DNA from: Methylotenera_A sp040387095
GTDB lineage: Bacteria > Pseudomonadota > Gammaproteobacteria > Burkholderiales > Methylophilaceae
Length of the DNA stretch: 17,201 bases
Reading direction: 5' to 3'
Assembly (NCBI GenBank): GCA_040387095.1
Contig: JAZKEJ010000166.1
Location: 1-17,201 of the forward strand
In this document: positions 1-7,001 of the stretch, piece after piece
How positions within the stretch are numbered: position 1 is the stretch's first letter
How the letters are laid out: each line of letters starts with the position of its first letter
Program-made: the position numbers and the translations under genes
Notes under the pieces: generated by a model
Told to the model about the DNA's origin: nothing
The model's input: the letters and a program-made list of their open reading frames with translations, nothing else
Databases searched by the model: none

Positions 1-56
1 TACATTGTAACTTCAAAGCCAAAACGCATTTCTGTAGCTGCTGGTGTTGTCCACAT
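1..56 (-). CDS. pqqA: PqqA, pyrroloquinoline quinone precursor peptide (partial, 5' end only)
   Basis: This is the ribosomally made peptide whose Glu and Tyr side chains are fused by PqqE/PqqD and trimmed to give PQQ, the cofactor of methanol and other quinoprotein dehydrogenases. Reading the minus strand from 56 gives MWTTPAATEMRFGFEVTM followed by the first two bases of a Tyr codon (TA-), where the window ends. The E-V-T-M-Y arrangement (Glu15 and Tyr19) is the hallmark of the family; those two residues become the cofactor. Full-length family members are only about 23 to 30 residues, so few residues are missing. A good ribosome binding site (AAAGGAT) lies about 8 nt upstream of the ATG. The rest of a pqq operon would be expected beyond the left edge, which is inference. 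It is too short for ordinary ORF calling. Confidence 0.9.
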   Translation of the reverse strand, partial: MWTTPAATEMRFGFEVTM

Positions 57-388
57 GATATTGATCCTTTGAGTTGATTTGGTTTGCAAGATCATCTTGC
101 ATGTTTCACATAATACTCAAAGTTTAAAATTAAGCCGTATGTACTTCCCTCAATTTATAGTCATGATTTTATTTAGACATTAGTAAGCATTTTGAACAAT
201 TAATCCGCAAACAAATGCGGCGTATAAAATACTGATGCTTTCATTTTTAAGTGCTGATTGAAGTGCACGCAAATGCAAACATCAAAAATTGATAAGCCAA
301 ATTAAAATAATGCTTACAAGAATTATTAATCTTTTTGCGCCAAACACGCTAGCTTATATAAGTAAGCTTTTGAACTGTTATAGATATT
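57..388. other. AT-rich intergenic region upstream of pqqA
   Basis: No credible coding region is seen here. The right end borders the terminator of the small exported-protein gene, and both flanking genes are on the minus strand, so this stretch should hold the pqqA promoter and leader. I could not pick a convincing -35/-10 pair. Small inverted repeats occur at 205-220 (CCGCA / TGCGG) and 351-368 (AGCTTA / TAAGCT); neither has a T-tract. The conspicuous element is the palindrome at 85-101, listed separately. Confidence 0.5.
85..101. promoter_or_regulatory. 17-nt perfect palindrome in the pqqA leader
   Basis: Arms TGCAAGAT and ATCTTGCA flank a single central C, ending 28 nt before the pqqA start codon. 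The symmetry suits a dimeric DNA-binding protein. As RNA it could form only a 6-bp stem (TGCAAG / CTTGCA) with a 5-nt loop. It lies between any promoter and the ribosome binding site, so it could act as an operator or as a leader structure. I recognise no known regulator consensus, so the role is inference. Confidence 0.45.
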
Positions 389-412
389 AAAAAAGCCCTT
401 TATTAAGGGCTT
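389..412 (-). terminator. Rho-independent terminator of the small exported-protein gene
   Basis: On the minus strand an 8-bp perfect stem (AAGCCCTT / AAGGGCTT, 393-412) with a 4-nt loop runs into a stretch of T (complement of the A run at 389-394). It begins about 29 nt after the stop codon of the gene at 442-717 and would separate it from pqqA. Confidence 0.85.
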
Positions 413-441
413 AATCAAATTTAAATATTTATCTTATTACT

Positions 442-717
442 TTATTTGGGGTTAACTTCAACGCCACCCTCTTTAGGCTCTTCGGTAACATTTTTACCTT
501 TGGGTTTGTTTTTATTATCTTTGGCATCGCCTGCTTTGGTGTCGGTATTTTCCACAGGCTGTGGTTCAAGAAAATTACCGCTATCAGTTGTGTCAGGCAC
601 TTTATCTTTTTGAGTCTGTGCAGGTGGACCATCGTCTACTGGCGCAGCAAGTACAGGTGCTGAAGTAAATGAAATAAATGCAATGGCAATTAATGTCTGT
701 AGTTTGTTCATATTCAT
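442..717 (-). CDS. Small exported hypothetical protein, Lys/Asp/Glu/Pro/Asn-rich
   Basis: I do not recognise this family. The product has an N-terminal signal peptide (MNMNKLQTLIAIAFISF..., ending in PVLA before APVDDG) and then a mature part of about 68 residues that is hydrophilic, rich in K, D, E, P, N and T and apparently disordered, with no Cys. It should be periplasmic or secreted. The longer reading frame begins with ATG at 729, but that codon's own bases (ATGGAGAATATTATG) supply a GGAG ribosome binding site 7 nt before the ATG at 717. The 717 start (91 residues) also gives a cleaner signal peptide, so I prefer it over 95 residues. An imperfect hairpin (743-762) lies in the leader upstream of the GGAG. 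A strong terminator follows. Another small exported-protein gene lies upstream on the same strand with a 240-nt gap; no functional link is shown. Confidence 0.7.
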   Translation of the reverse strand: MNMNKLQTLIAIAFISFTSAPVLAAPVDDGPPAQTQKDKVPDTTDSGNFLEPQPVENTDTKAGDAKDNKNKPKGKNVTEEPKEGGVEVNPK

Positions 718-858
718 AATATTCTCCATAAAATGATGAAAACCTAGCTTAGAAAAGCTGGGAATAAATACAGACTAATCCCAATTTTCTTGAGTAAATG
801 TAGGTGATTTTGGGAAAGTTTTGTCAGAATTCTTTTACATTTATTATCTCTTTTGCAT

Positions 859-887
859 AAAAACCTACATGTCACCAAGTAGGTTTT
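859..887 (-). terminator. Candidate terminator after the second small exported-protein gene
   Basis: A 9-bp stem (AAAACCTAC at 860-868 with GTAGGTTTT at 879-887) has a 10-nt loop, and reading on the minus strand it runs into five T. It lies about 82 nt downstream of the gene at 970-1245 and would separate it from the gene at 442-717. The stem is only moderately GC-rich and the distance from the gene is long, so confidence is moderate. Confidence 0.5.
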
Positions 888-969
888 AGTCATTATTTTA
901 ATTTGCCAATGTTTGATTTCAGCTTGGTGGAGTAAGAATTAATTGCTGAATAATCCATTAAATCAAGGA

Positions 970-1245
970 TTATTTTAAAACGGCTTTATTCACTGCCTGC
1001 ATTAAGTTAGCAGCGCCATTCGATTTTTTGGAGCCAAGCTTGGCTTTATTTGTGTTGGCAGGCTGATTGTTGGCTGCTGATTTTTCTTTTTCGATCTTGT
1101 TTACAATCTGTGATTTCATATGAGTAGACGTATCGTGAGTTGGCTCTTGAGAACATCCGCCCATAACAGTTTCACATGCGCTCGCTAACAAAGGTAATGT
1201 AAGCGTTGTAATAAGCGTGGCTGTTATCAAGTTAAATTTCATCAT
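970..1245 (-). CDS. Small exported or lipid-anchored hypothetical protein
   Basis: I do not recognise this family. A hydrophobic N-terminal signal segment (about residues 4-22) ends in LLASAC. This could be a weak lipobox (Ala rather than Leu at -3, then S-A-Cys24), making a lipoprotein, or a signal peptidase I site after ASA. The mature part contains a second Cys (GGC, about residue 31) and a Lys/Asn/Ala-rich tail that looks disordered. Two adjacent ATG codons exist (1245 and 1242). The AGGA ribosome binding site is only 2 nt from the first but 5 nt from the second, so translation may begin at 1242 (90 residues). The gene is divergent from chrA, with 161 nt between the start codons holding direct and inverted repeats. 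The compositional similarity to the protein at 442-717 is general, not clear homology. Confidence 0.6.
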   Translation of the reverse strand: MMKFNLITATLITTLTLPLLASACETVMGGCSQEPTHDTSTHMKSQIVNKIEKEKSAANNQPANTNKAKLGSKKSNGAANLMQAVNKAVLK

Positions 1246-1329
1246 AATCCTGTTTAAATTTTAAAAAATTGAATATAAAAGTAATTCTATATAACCATTA
1301 TAATTTCTAACTATTAATAATTCATTAAA

Positions 1330-1351
1330 AAAATGTAATTAAAATGTAATT
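1330..1351. repeat. Perfect 11-bp tandem direct repeat upstream of chrA
   Basis: AAAATGTAATT occurs twice head to tail (1330-1340 and 1341-1351). The 11-bp spacing is close to one DNA helical turn, as seen for adjacent transcription-factor half sites. The region is very AT-rich, so chance or replication slippage is also possible. It lies just before the palindrome at 1357-1378. Confidence 0.5.
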
Positions 1352-1356
1352 TATTT

Positions 1357-1378
1357 TGATTTTAATGTATTAAAATCA
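1357..1378. promoter_or_regulatory. 22-nt perfect palindrome, candidate operator upstream of chrA
   Basis: Arms TGATTTTAAT and ATTAAAATCA flank a central GT with no mismatch. The element ends 28 nt before the chrA start codon and lies in the divergent region between chrA and the small exported-protein gene, a typical place for an operator. There is no T-tract, so it is not a terminator. I recognise no regulator consensus; binding is inference. Confidence 0.45.
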
Positions 1379-1406
1379 GTATTTAACTGTTACTAATTAA
1401 AGTGAT

Positions 1407-2798
1407 ATGTCAAATAAAGTGAACAATGGCATTGTTAAATCCGATATAAATGAAAGCGACCAGGTTAATGCGCCCACTTTAAAACAGGCGTTTTGGTATT
1501 GGTTTAAATTGGGATTAATCAGCTTTGGCGGCCCTGCTGGTCAAATCAGCATCATGCATCAGGATTTGGTGGAAAATAGGCGATGGATCTCTGAAAAACG
1601 TTTTTTGCATGCACTTAATTATTGTATGGTTTTACCTGGCCCAGAGGCGCAACAGCTGGCAACATATATTGGATGGCTGCTGCATCGTACTTGGGGTGGC
1701 TTAATTGCAGGCGGGCTTTTTGTATTGCCATCTCTGCTTATTTTAATTGGATTAAGCTATATATACATGCGCTTCGGCAGCGTGCCAGCAATTGCAGGGA
1801 TCTTGTATGGCGTTAAGCCTGCTGTGGTGGCGATTGTATTATTTGCAGCGTATAAAATTGGTTTACGCGTTCTTAAAAATAAAGCCCTTTGGTGCATCGC
1901 AGCTATTTCATTTGTTGCCATCACTTTTTTTCAGGTTGCTTTCCCATTAATTGTACTAACAGCAGTTCTAGTGGGATTGCTAATTAATCAATTTCAGCCA
2001 ACACTATTCGCTCTATCAAATGGACATGCAGTAGCACAGAAAAGTGCTGGTCGCGCGTTAATTGATGACGATACACCAACACCCGCACATGCTATATTCA
2101 GACTAAAAAAAATGATTAAATTTATCATGGTGGGTTTTTGCTTATGGTTAGCCGCCATGCTGATATTGCTATTGCAGTTTGGTTGGGATGCAACGCTGAC
2201 GCAAATGGGCTGGTTTTTTACTAAAGCAGCTTTGCTTACTTTTGGAGGCGCATACGCAGTGTTACCTTATGTATTTCAAGGCGCTGTAACAAATTACCAA
2301 TGGCTGAATACCGCACAAATGATGGATGGTTTGGCCTTGGGTGAGACAACGCCAGGGCCTTTGATTATGGTAGTGACTTTTGTCGGCTTTGTTGGTGCGT
2401 GGTCGCAGCCATTTTTGGGAGCAGACAGCGCATTGCTGTCCGCTATTGTTGCGGCATGTACCGTGACTTTCTTTACTTTTTTACCTTCATTTATATTTAT
2501 TTTTGTTGGCGCGCCATTCATTGAATCTACCCAAAATAACTTAAGACTTACAGCACCTTTAACTGCGATTACGGCTGCAGTTGTTGGGGTTATCATGAGC
2601 TTGGCGATATTTTTCGCCACACACATTTTTTGGCCACAAAATGATCTCTCACTCAATCATATTTTAAATGGATTTGACTGGTTTGCTTTTTTGCTGACAC
2701 TAATGGCCGGATTTGCACTGTTTAAATTAAAATTAAGTGTGATGAAATTAATTGGGATCTTTGCACTACTCGGTTTGCTACACCATCTATTACCTTAA
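1407..2798 (+). CDS. chrA: Chromate transporter ChrA (two-domain, long-chain type)
   Basis: ChrA is an inner-membrane protein of the CHR family that exports chromate and confers chromate resistance. The 463-residue length and two homologous halves fit the long-chain form. The first half has FGGP at residues 40-43 followed by HQDLVENRRWISE and LPGP at 76-79 with EAQQLATYIGW. The second half repeats the pattern with FGGAYAVLPY from residue 279 and TPGP at 315-318. Many hydrophobic segments separate these motifs, and a polar stretch of about residues 200-235 joins the halves. The ATG has only a weak ribosome binding site (AAAGTGAT). It is divergent from a small exported-protein gene, with a perfect palindrome just upstream that may control it. 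A periplasmic glutathione peroxidase follows after 90 nt, so the pair may respond to oxidative stress, chromate being a source of it; that link is inference. Some CHR proteins may carry other anions. Confidence 0.95.
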   Translation: MSNKVNNGIVKSDINESDQVNAPTLKQAFWYWFKLGLISFGGPAGQISIMHQDLVENRRWISEKRFLHALNYCMVLPGPEAQQLATYIGWLLHRTWGGLIAGGLFVLPSLLILIGLSYIYMRFGSVPAIAGILYGVKPAVVAIVLFAAYKIGLRVLKNKALWCIAAISFVAITFFQVAFPLIVLTAVLVGLLINQFQPTLFALSNGHAVAQKSAGRALIDDDTPTPAHAIFRLKKMIKFIMVGFCLWLAAMLILLLQFGWDATLTQMGWFFTKAALLTFGGAYAVLPYVFQGAVTNYQWLNTAQMMDGLALGETTPGPLIMVVTFVGFVGAWSQPFLGADSALLSAIVAACTVTFFTFLPSFIFIFVGAPFIESTQNNLRLTAPLTAITAAVVGVIMSLAIFFATHIFWPQNDLSLNHILNGFDWFAFLLTLMAGFALFKLKLSVMKLIGIFALLGLLHHLLP

Positions 2799-2888
2799 GC
2801 CAACGCTGTTGATGTTGATCAACCGAACGAAATAACTAAATTTAAGTCTGTTAATTTAGCAATCAACTTACTCAAAAAAGGTAAAAAT

Positions 2889-3434
2889 ATGAAAAGTACT
2901 TTATTAGCTAGCTTGTTCGGATTATATGTTTTTGCAGGTAGCATGCTGGCAAATGCAGCAGCTTGTCCGGAATTGTATGATCATCAATATACGACTTTGC
3001 AAGGTGAAAAAATCAATCTTTGCGATTATCAAGACAAGCCAATATTGGTGGTGAATACCGCAAGTAAATGTGGCTTTGCACCGCAATTTGAAAGTTTAGA
3101 AGGCTTGTACAAAAAACACAAAGCGCAGGGTTTATTAGTGATTGGATTTCCGTCAAATGATTTCAAACAAGAGCTAAGTGAAGACAAAGCCATTGGAGAT
3201 TTTTGCAAAGCGACTTATGGTGTTAATTTTCCAATGACAGCTAAAAGCGCTGTATCTGGGGCAAACGCGAATCCTTTTTACAAACAGTTAGCCAAGAAAT
3301 CTGGTCAAGCTCCAATGTGGAATTTTTATAAATATGTGATTTTACCTGGCGGAAAACAGGTGTATGCGTTTGAAAGTACAGTCTTGCCTGATTCAGCTGA
3401 TATTGTTGGAAAAATAAAACCTTATTTAAAATAA
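2889..3434 (+). CDS. Glutathione peroxidase family protein, exported, probably thioredoxin-type
   Basis: It reduces hydrogen peroxide or organic hydroperoxides using thiols. The catalytic tetrad can be placed: Cys61 in NTASKCGF, Gln94 in FPSNDFKQE, and Trp144-Asn145 in WNFYKY. The catalytic residue is Cys, not selenocysteine. Cys106 in DFCKATYGVNFP matches the position of the resolving Cys of yeast Gpx3-like enzymes (45 residues after the peroxidatic Cys), which suggests a 2-Cys, thioredoxin-like reductant rather than glutathione. An N-terminal hydrophobic segment (residues 3-20) ending in ANA-A is a signal peptide, so the enzyme should act in the periplasm, unlike the cytoplasmic BtuE type. 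Extra Cys26 and Cys45 lie near the mature N-terminus. The start has a clear AAGG ribosome binding site. It lies 90 nt after chrA with no terminator seen between them. The family call is firm; the reductant is inference. Confidence 0.93.
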   Translation: MKSTLLASLFGLYVFAGSMLANAAACPELYDHQYTTLQGEKINLCDYQDKPILVVNTASKCGFAPQFESLEGLYKKHKAQGLLVIGFPSNDFKQELSEDKAIGDFCKATYGVNFPMTAKSAVSGANANPFYKQLAKKSGQAPMWNFYKYVILPGGKQVYAFESTVLPDSADIVGKIKPYLK

Positions 3435-3641
3435 TTTAAGTCCGTTATCGGCATGGCTACTTTACGAGTATATTTAGTTATTCACTAACGTGATGATTTA
3501 GACATAATATCCATCACGGTAATATGTGATGTTATTTGAGCTAGACAATATTTTCTGGCTTATCTTGTAATATCTTAATTTAAGCTTTGTTTAAGGTTAC
3601 AGTCTAACTTGATGTTAAATTACTCACTTTGAGGTTTTTTT
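3435..3641. other. Intergenic region before the polyphosphate kinase operon
   Basis: No gene is seen. An inverted repeat CGTGATG (3489-3495) / CATCACG (3512-3518) with a 16-nt spacer lies 54 nt after the peroxidase stop, without a following T-tract, so it is not a convincing intrinsic terminator. The promoter for the downstream operon probably lies between about 3530 and 3625; I could not define it. Confidence 0.35.
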
Positions 3642-4457
3642 ATGCCCAATTTACAACAATATCGCGTCAAACTCAACGCTAAGTTTTCACTTAAAAATAT
3701 CAAGTGTGATGATAAATCCGAACGCGGTGCATCTAAAGAAGCGGATGAGTTAGAGCTTAAAAAACTAGCTGGCAAAATTAATGCATTACAGGACATTTTG
3801 CATGCGCAAGGCAAATATAAAGTGATATTGCTTTTGCAGGGAATGGATGCCAGCGGCAAAGATGGCACGGTGCGGCATGTGTTTAGCGAGTGTGATCCGC
3901 TGGGCATTCGTTTGGCTAGTTTTAAAGGTCCGACTGAAGAAGAACTGGCGCACGACTATTTGTGGCGGGTGCATAAACAGGTGCCACAAAAAGGCGAGAT
4001 CGTGATTTTCAATCGTAGCCATTATGAAGATGTGCTGATTGTGAAAGTGCATGACTGGATTGACGATGCAGAATGTAAACGCCGTTATGCGCAGATTAAT
4101 GCGTTTGAAAAACACTTAACTGAAACAGGCACGGTGATTATTAAATGTTTCCTGCATATTTCAAAACAAGAGCAAAAACAGCGCTTACAAGACCGGTTGA
4201 ACGACTCAACCAAAACCTGGAAATTTAATCCAAACGATTTAAAAGAGCGCGCGCTTTGGCCGCAATATATGCAGGCGTATGAAAATGCGATGTCAGCAAC
4301 AAGCACCAGTTATGCCCCTTGGTATATCGTACCTGCGGATTCTAAAATGAATCGTAACTTGTTGATTTCACGATTATTATTTAATGCATTAAAGAAATTA
4401 CAATTGGAATATCCGCCAGTTCCGGCCGAATTTAAAACGATTACCATTGATGATTAA
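3642..4457 (+). CDS. Polyphosphate kinase 2 family phosphotransferase
   Basis: PPK2 enzymes use inorganic polyphosphate to phosphorylate nucleotides (NMP to NDP and/or NDP to NTP) or run the reverse reaction. The Walker A loop is GMDASGKDG at residues 67-75, and the second conserved block is IFNRSHYEDVL at about 122-132, the form seen in single-domain PPK2 proteins of the group often called class III. A basic lid-like stretch (CKRRY... and QKQRLQDRLNDSTKTWKFNPND) follows. The 271-residue length is normal. No signal or membrane segment is present, so it is cytoplasmic. The ATG is preceded by GAGG with an 8-nt spacer. The next gene, a histidine kinase, begins 6 nt after the stop codon, so they should share one transcript. 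Substrate choice (AMP, ADP, GDP) cannot be read with certainty from the sequence. Confidence 0.93.
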   Translation: MPNLQQYRVKLNAKFSLKNIKCDDKSERGASKEADELELKKLAGKINALQDILHAQGKYKVILLLQGMDASGKDGTVRHVFSECDPLGIRLASFKGPTEEELAHDYLWRVHKQVPQKGEIVIFNRSHYEDVLIVKVHDWIDDAECKRRYAQINAFEKHLTETGTVIIKCFLHISKQEQKQRLQDRLNDSTKTWKFNPNDLKERALWPQYMQAYENAMSATSTSYAPWYIVPADSKMNRNLLISRLLFNALKKLQLEYPPVPAEFKTITIDD

Positions 4458-4463
4458 ACTGCC

Positions 4464-6245
4464 ATGAGTTTACGTTTACGATTAAATCTGTTGATTACTT
4501 CTTTATTGTTGCTGTTCATGCTTGGCGTAGGCTACGTCATTTTAAAAGGCATTAAATCTTCCATTCAAGAAGGCGTAGAAGCAGCCACCAGAGTGACTGT
4601 GCAACTGCTTGATACCGTTGTGGTCAGTTCTATTCAAAATCCGGAATGGGGTTACACGCACGATGTGATGCGGCGATTTTTAGAGCATTTAGGTCATGTG
4701 CGCAGCAACGAAATTTATTTGTACAGTTTAAATGGTGCAATGCTTTTTAAATCTCCGCCGTCAAAATATCGTGCGAATGAAAATCCGCCGCAATGGTTTA
4801 AGGATATGCTTGATCCGCATGAAAAGTCAGTAACGCGATTGATTCGTTTTGGAAAACTAGAGGTTAATCCCAACCCTGCAGGCGCAATAAGAGAAGCCTG
4901 GAGCAAAATGCGTGTTTTGTTCTGGGTGGGATCGGCTTTCTTTATTTTACTGAATCTAGTGATTTATTGGATGTTAGGTCGCTGGTTAAGACCTTTGCAA
5001 CCAATGTTAAGCGCGATTAATCGAATGGAAAAGGGTGATTTATCGGCACGTTTACCGCGTTTTAATTTACCGGAGTTTGATTCGATTGCGCAAAACTTTA
5101 ACTTGATGGGTGAATCCCTACAAAAAAGCACTTCTGAGAATCAACGTTTAGCGTTGATTGCGCAACAAACCGCTGATGCAATGATGATTCACGATTTGAA
5201 TGGCAATATTTCATTTTGGAACATAGCCGCGCAAAAAATATTCGGCTATGCGCCGCAAGATATTATCGGAAAATCCGCCAGCATTTTGATACCTAAAGGG
5301 CAAGAACGCGACTTAATCGAAAACAGGCGTGCAATTAACGATAAACGCAATGTGGATAACCACGATACTCAGCGCCAGGCGCGAGATGGGCGAGTCGTGG
5401 ATGTATCGATTTCTGCCGCACCTTTGATTGACCCAATCAGCAATGAAGTGATTGGCGACATTTGTAGCATGCGTGATATTACCGAACGCAAACAAGTAGA
5501 GATTGCAGAGCGCAAAGCAGCAGTAGCTGAAAGTAAACTGGAAGAGAATCGTCAAGTGACGCATTTGATTCAAAAACATATTGAAGATGAGCGGCGCAGT
5601 TTAGCGCGCGAACTGCATGATGAGCTAGGTCAATATGTGACTGCGATTAAAACCTTTGCAGTGGCTATTGCAAACAAAACCAGAGAAAAAGCGCCAGAAG
5701 TAGAGGCCAGCGCGCAAACTATTGTGGCGGCTGCCAACCATATCTACGATGGCATGCATAATATTATTCGCCAATTGCGTCCTGGTTCACTGGATAATTT
5801 AGGCTTAAGCGAAACCTTGCAAGACGTGATTAACAACGTGCAAAAACAGCACGCCGGTTTAAAAATAAATTTAGATTTATCGGGTAATCTGGAAAGTTTG
5901 GGCGAAAGTTTAAATATTAATATTTATCGCATTGTGCAAGAGTCAATCAATAATGCTATTAAGCATTCGCAAGCCAGTTATATTGATATCAAGCTTGCAC
6001 TAATTGAAACTGGCGAGCTAAATCTGACAATTAAAGATGATGGTGTGGGTATGGATGTTGATTCGGTTGACCAGACCAACCATTTTGGTCTATTAGGCAT
6101 GCGCGAGCGTGTGCAGGGCTTTAAAGGCAGTTTCAGGGTTGATTCTGAACCAAATAGCCAATCTGCAACCAAAATGATGCATAAAAATACGGGTACAGCA
6201 ATACACATCAATATCCCGAATGCGACCAATATAAAGCTTAAGTAA
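4464..6245 (+). CDS. Membrane PAS-domain sensor histidine kinase (NarX/DegS-type, HisKA_3)
   Basis: The 593-residue protein has, in order: a first membrane helix (about 7-27); a periplasmic region (28-148); a second helix (150-170); a HAMP linker (about 171-223); a PAS/PAC domain (about 226-343, ending in DITERK); a short coiled coil; a HisKA_3 dimerisation domain with the phosphoacceptor His385 in RSLARELHDELGQ; and a HATPase domain with an N box (ESINNA, Asn496/497), a G1 box DDGVGMD (525-531) and GLLGMRER (542-549). This architecture pairs with LuxR/NarL-type regulators, and one follows 52 nt downstream. The gene begins 6 nt after the polyphosphate kinase stop codon with no strong ribosome binding site, which suggests translational coupling. 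The signal sensed by the periplasmic domain is unknown, and no haem or flavin motif is evident in the PAS domain. The link to polyphosphate is inferred only from the operon. Confidence 0.93.
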   Translation: MSLRLRLNLLITSLLLLFMLGVGYVILKGIKSSIQEGVEAATRVTVQLLDTVVVSSIQNPEWGYTHDVMRRFLEHLGHVRSNEIYLYSLNGAMLFKSPPSKYRANENPPQWFKDMLDPHEKSVTRLIRFGKLEVNPNPAGAIREAWSKMRVLFWVGSAFFILLNLVIYWMLGRWLRPLQPMLSAINRMEKGDLSARLPRFNLPEFDSIAQNFNLMGESLQKSTSENQRLALIAQQTADAMMIHDLNGNISFWNIAAQKIFGYAPQDIIGKSASILIPKGQERDLIENRRAINDKRNVDNHDTQRQARDGRVVDVSISAAPLIDPISNEVIGDICSMRDITERKQVEIAERKAAVAESKLEENRQVTHLIQKHIEDERRSLARELHDELGQYVTAIKTFAVAIANKTREKAPEVEASAQTIVAAANHIYDGMHNIIRQLRPGSLDNLGLSETLQDVINNVQKQHAGLKINLDLSGNLESLGESLNINIYRIVQESINNAIKHSQASYIDIKLALIETGELNLTIKDDGVGMDVDSVDQTNHFGLLGMRERVQGFKGSFRVDSEPNSQSATKMMHKNTGTAIHINIPNATNIKLK

Positions 6246-6297
6246 ATTGTTATCATCAAAAAAAGTAGTCATTAAAATAAGTTAACTGGGATAAAAA

Positions 6298-6936
6298 ATG
6301 AATCCAATCAATGTAATGCTAGTCGATGACCATGCGGTAGTGCGTATGGGTTTTAAAATGTTACTTGAATCGGCCAGCGAGATTAAAGTGGTTGCTGAAG
6401 CAGAAAATGGTGAAGCGGCGATTAAGGGCTACATGGAACATAAGCCAGATGTAGTGGTAATGGATATTACGATGCCAGGCATTGGCGGGATGGAGGCGAT
6501 AGAACGTATTTTAGCTAAAGAAAGTCATGCAAAGATTTTGGTGTTATCTGCGCATGAAGATTCGGTGCATCCCAAACGTGTTCTTAACGCCGGCGCAATG
6601 GGGTATTTAACCAAACGCAGCGCAGCAGAGGAGTTAATCAAGGCAATCCGTACCGTGGCAAGTGGCAAAAAATATATTGAGGCTAGTATTGCGCAGCAAA
6701 TGGCGATTCAGCAATTGTCTGGTGACCAAAACCCTGTTGATGTATTAAGTGAGCGCGAATTTGAAGTATTTATGTCGTTGGCAAAAGGCAAAACTACCAA
6801 TGAAATTGCTGAAACTTTGTTTTTAAGCCCGCGCACGGTTGGCACGCACTTATATAATATCAAGCAAAAATTAAACGCCAATAACTCAGCAGAAATCGCG
6901 CTGATTGCCATGCGCAGCGGCTTGATTGATCCTTAG
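6298..6936 (+). CDS. NarL/FixJ-family response regulator (receiver + LuxR-type HTH)
   Basis: This is the probable partner of the histidine kinase immediately upstream. The receiver domain (about residues 4-120) has the acidic pair Asp10-Asp11, the phosphoacceptor Asp56 in VVVMDITMPG, Ser84 in the switch position and Lys106 in LTKRSA. The C-terminal LuxR-type helix-turn-helix (about 147-208) reads LSEREFEVFMSLAKGKTTNEIA...SPRTVGTHLYNIKQKL. The 212-residue length is normal for the family. GGGAT lies about 6 nt before the ATG. The gene is followed 28 nt later by a bidirectional terminator that closes the polyphosphate kinase / sensor / regulator transcript. It resembles UvrY/GacA-like regulators in general form, but not closely enough for me to name it. 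Target genes are unknown; the gpx-ppk2 and other upstream regions here are possible but untested. Confidence 0.93.
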   Translation: MNPINVMLVDDHAVVRMGFKMLLESASEIKVVAEAENGEAAIKGYMEHKPDVVVMDITMPGIGGMEAIERILAKESHAKILVLSAHEDSVHPKRVLNAGAMGYLTKRSAAEELIKAIRTVASGKKYIEASIAQQMAIQQLSGDQNPVDVLSEREFEVFMSLAKGKTTNEIAETLFLSPRTVGTHLYNIKQKLNANNSAEIALIAMRSGLIDP

Positions 6937-6964
6937 ATTAATGCTGAAAAATTTGGATTTTTTG

Positions 6965-7000
6965 AAAAAAACTTAACCTTAAACAATTTAAGTTTTTTTT
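6965..7000. terminator. Bidirectional Rho-independent terminator between convergent genes
   Basis: A 12-bp perfect stem (6965-6976 with 6988-6999; core CTTAA / TTAAG flanked by seven A and seven T) and an 11-nt loop gives a T-tract on both strands. It lies between the response regulator (plus) and the lipoprotein gene (minus), ending directly at the lipoprotein stop codon. It is AT-rich, so it may be leaky. Confidence 0.8.
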
Positions 7001-7001
7001 G

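Noticed and set aside
2294..2656. 120-codon open frame on the minus strand inside chrA
   Set aside because: It lies wholly opposite a well-supported gene with clear family motifs; the antisense product has no recognisable domain, signal or ribosome binding context.
3489..3518. Inverted repeat CGTGATG / CATCACG after the peroxidase gene as a terminator
   Set aside because: The spacer is 16 nt and no T-tract follows, so it does not fit an intrinsic terminator; kept only as a note in the intergenic entry.
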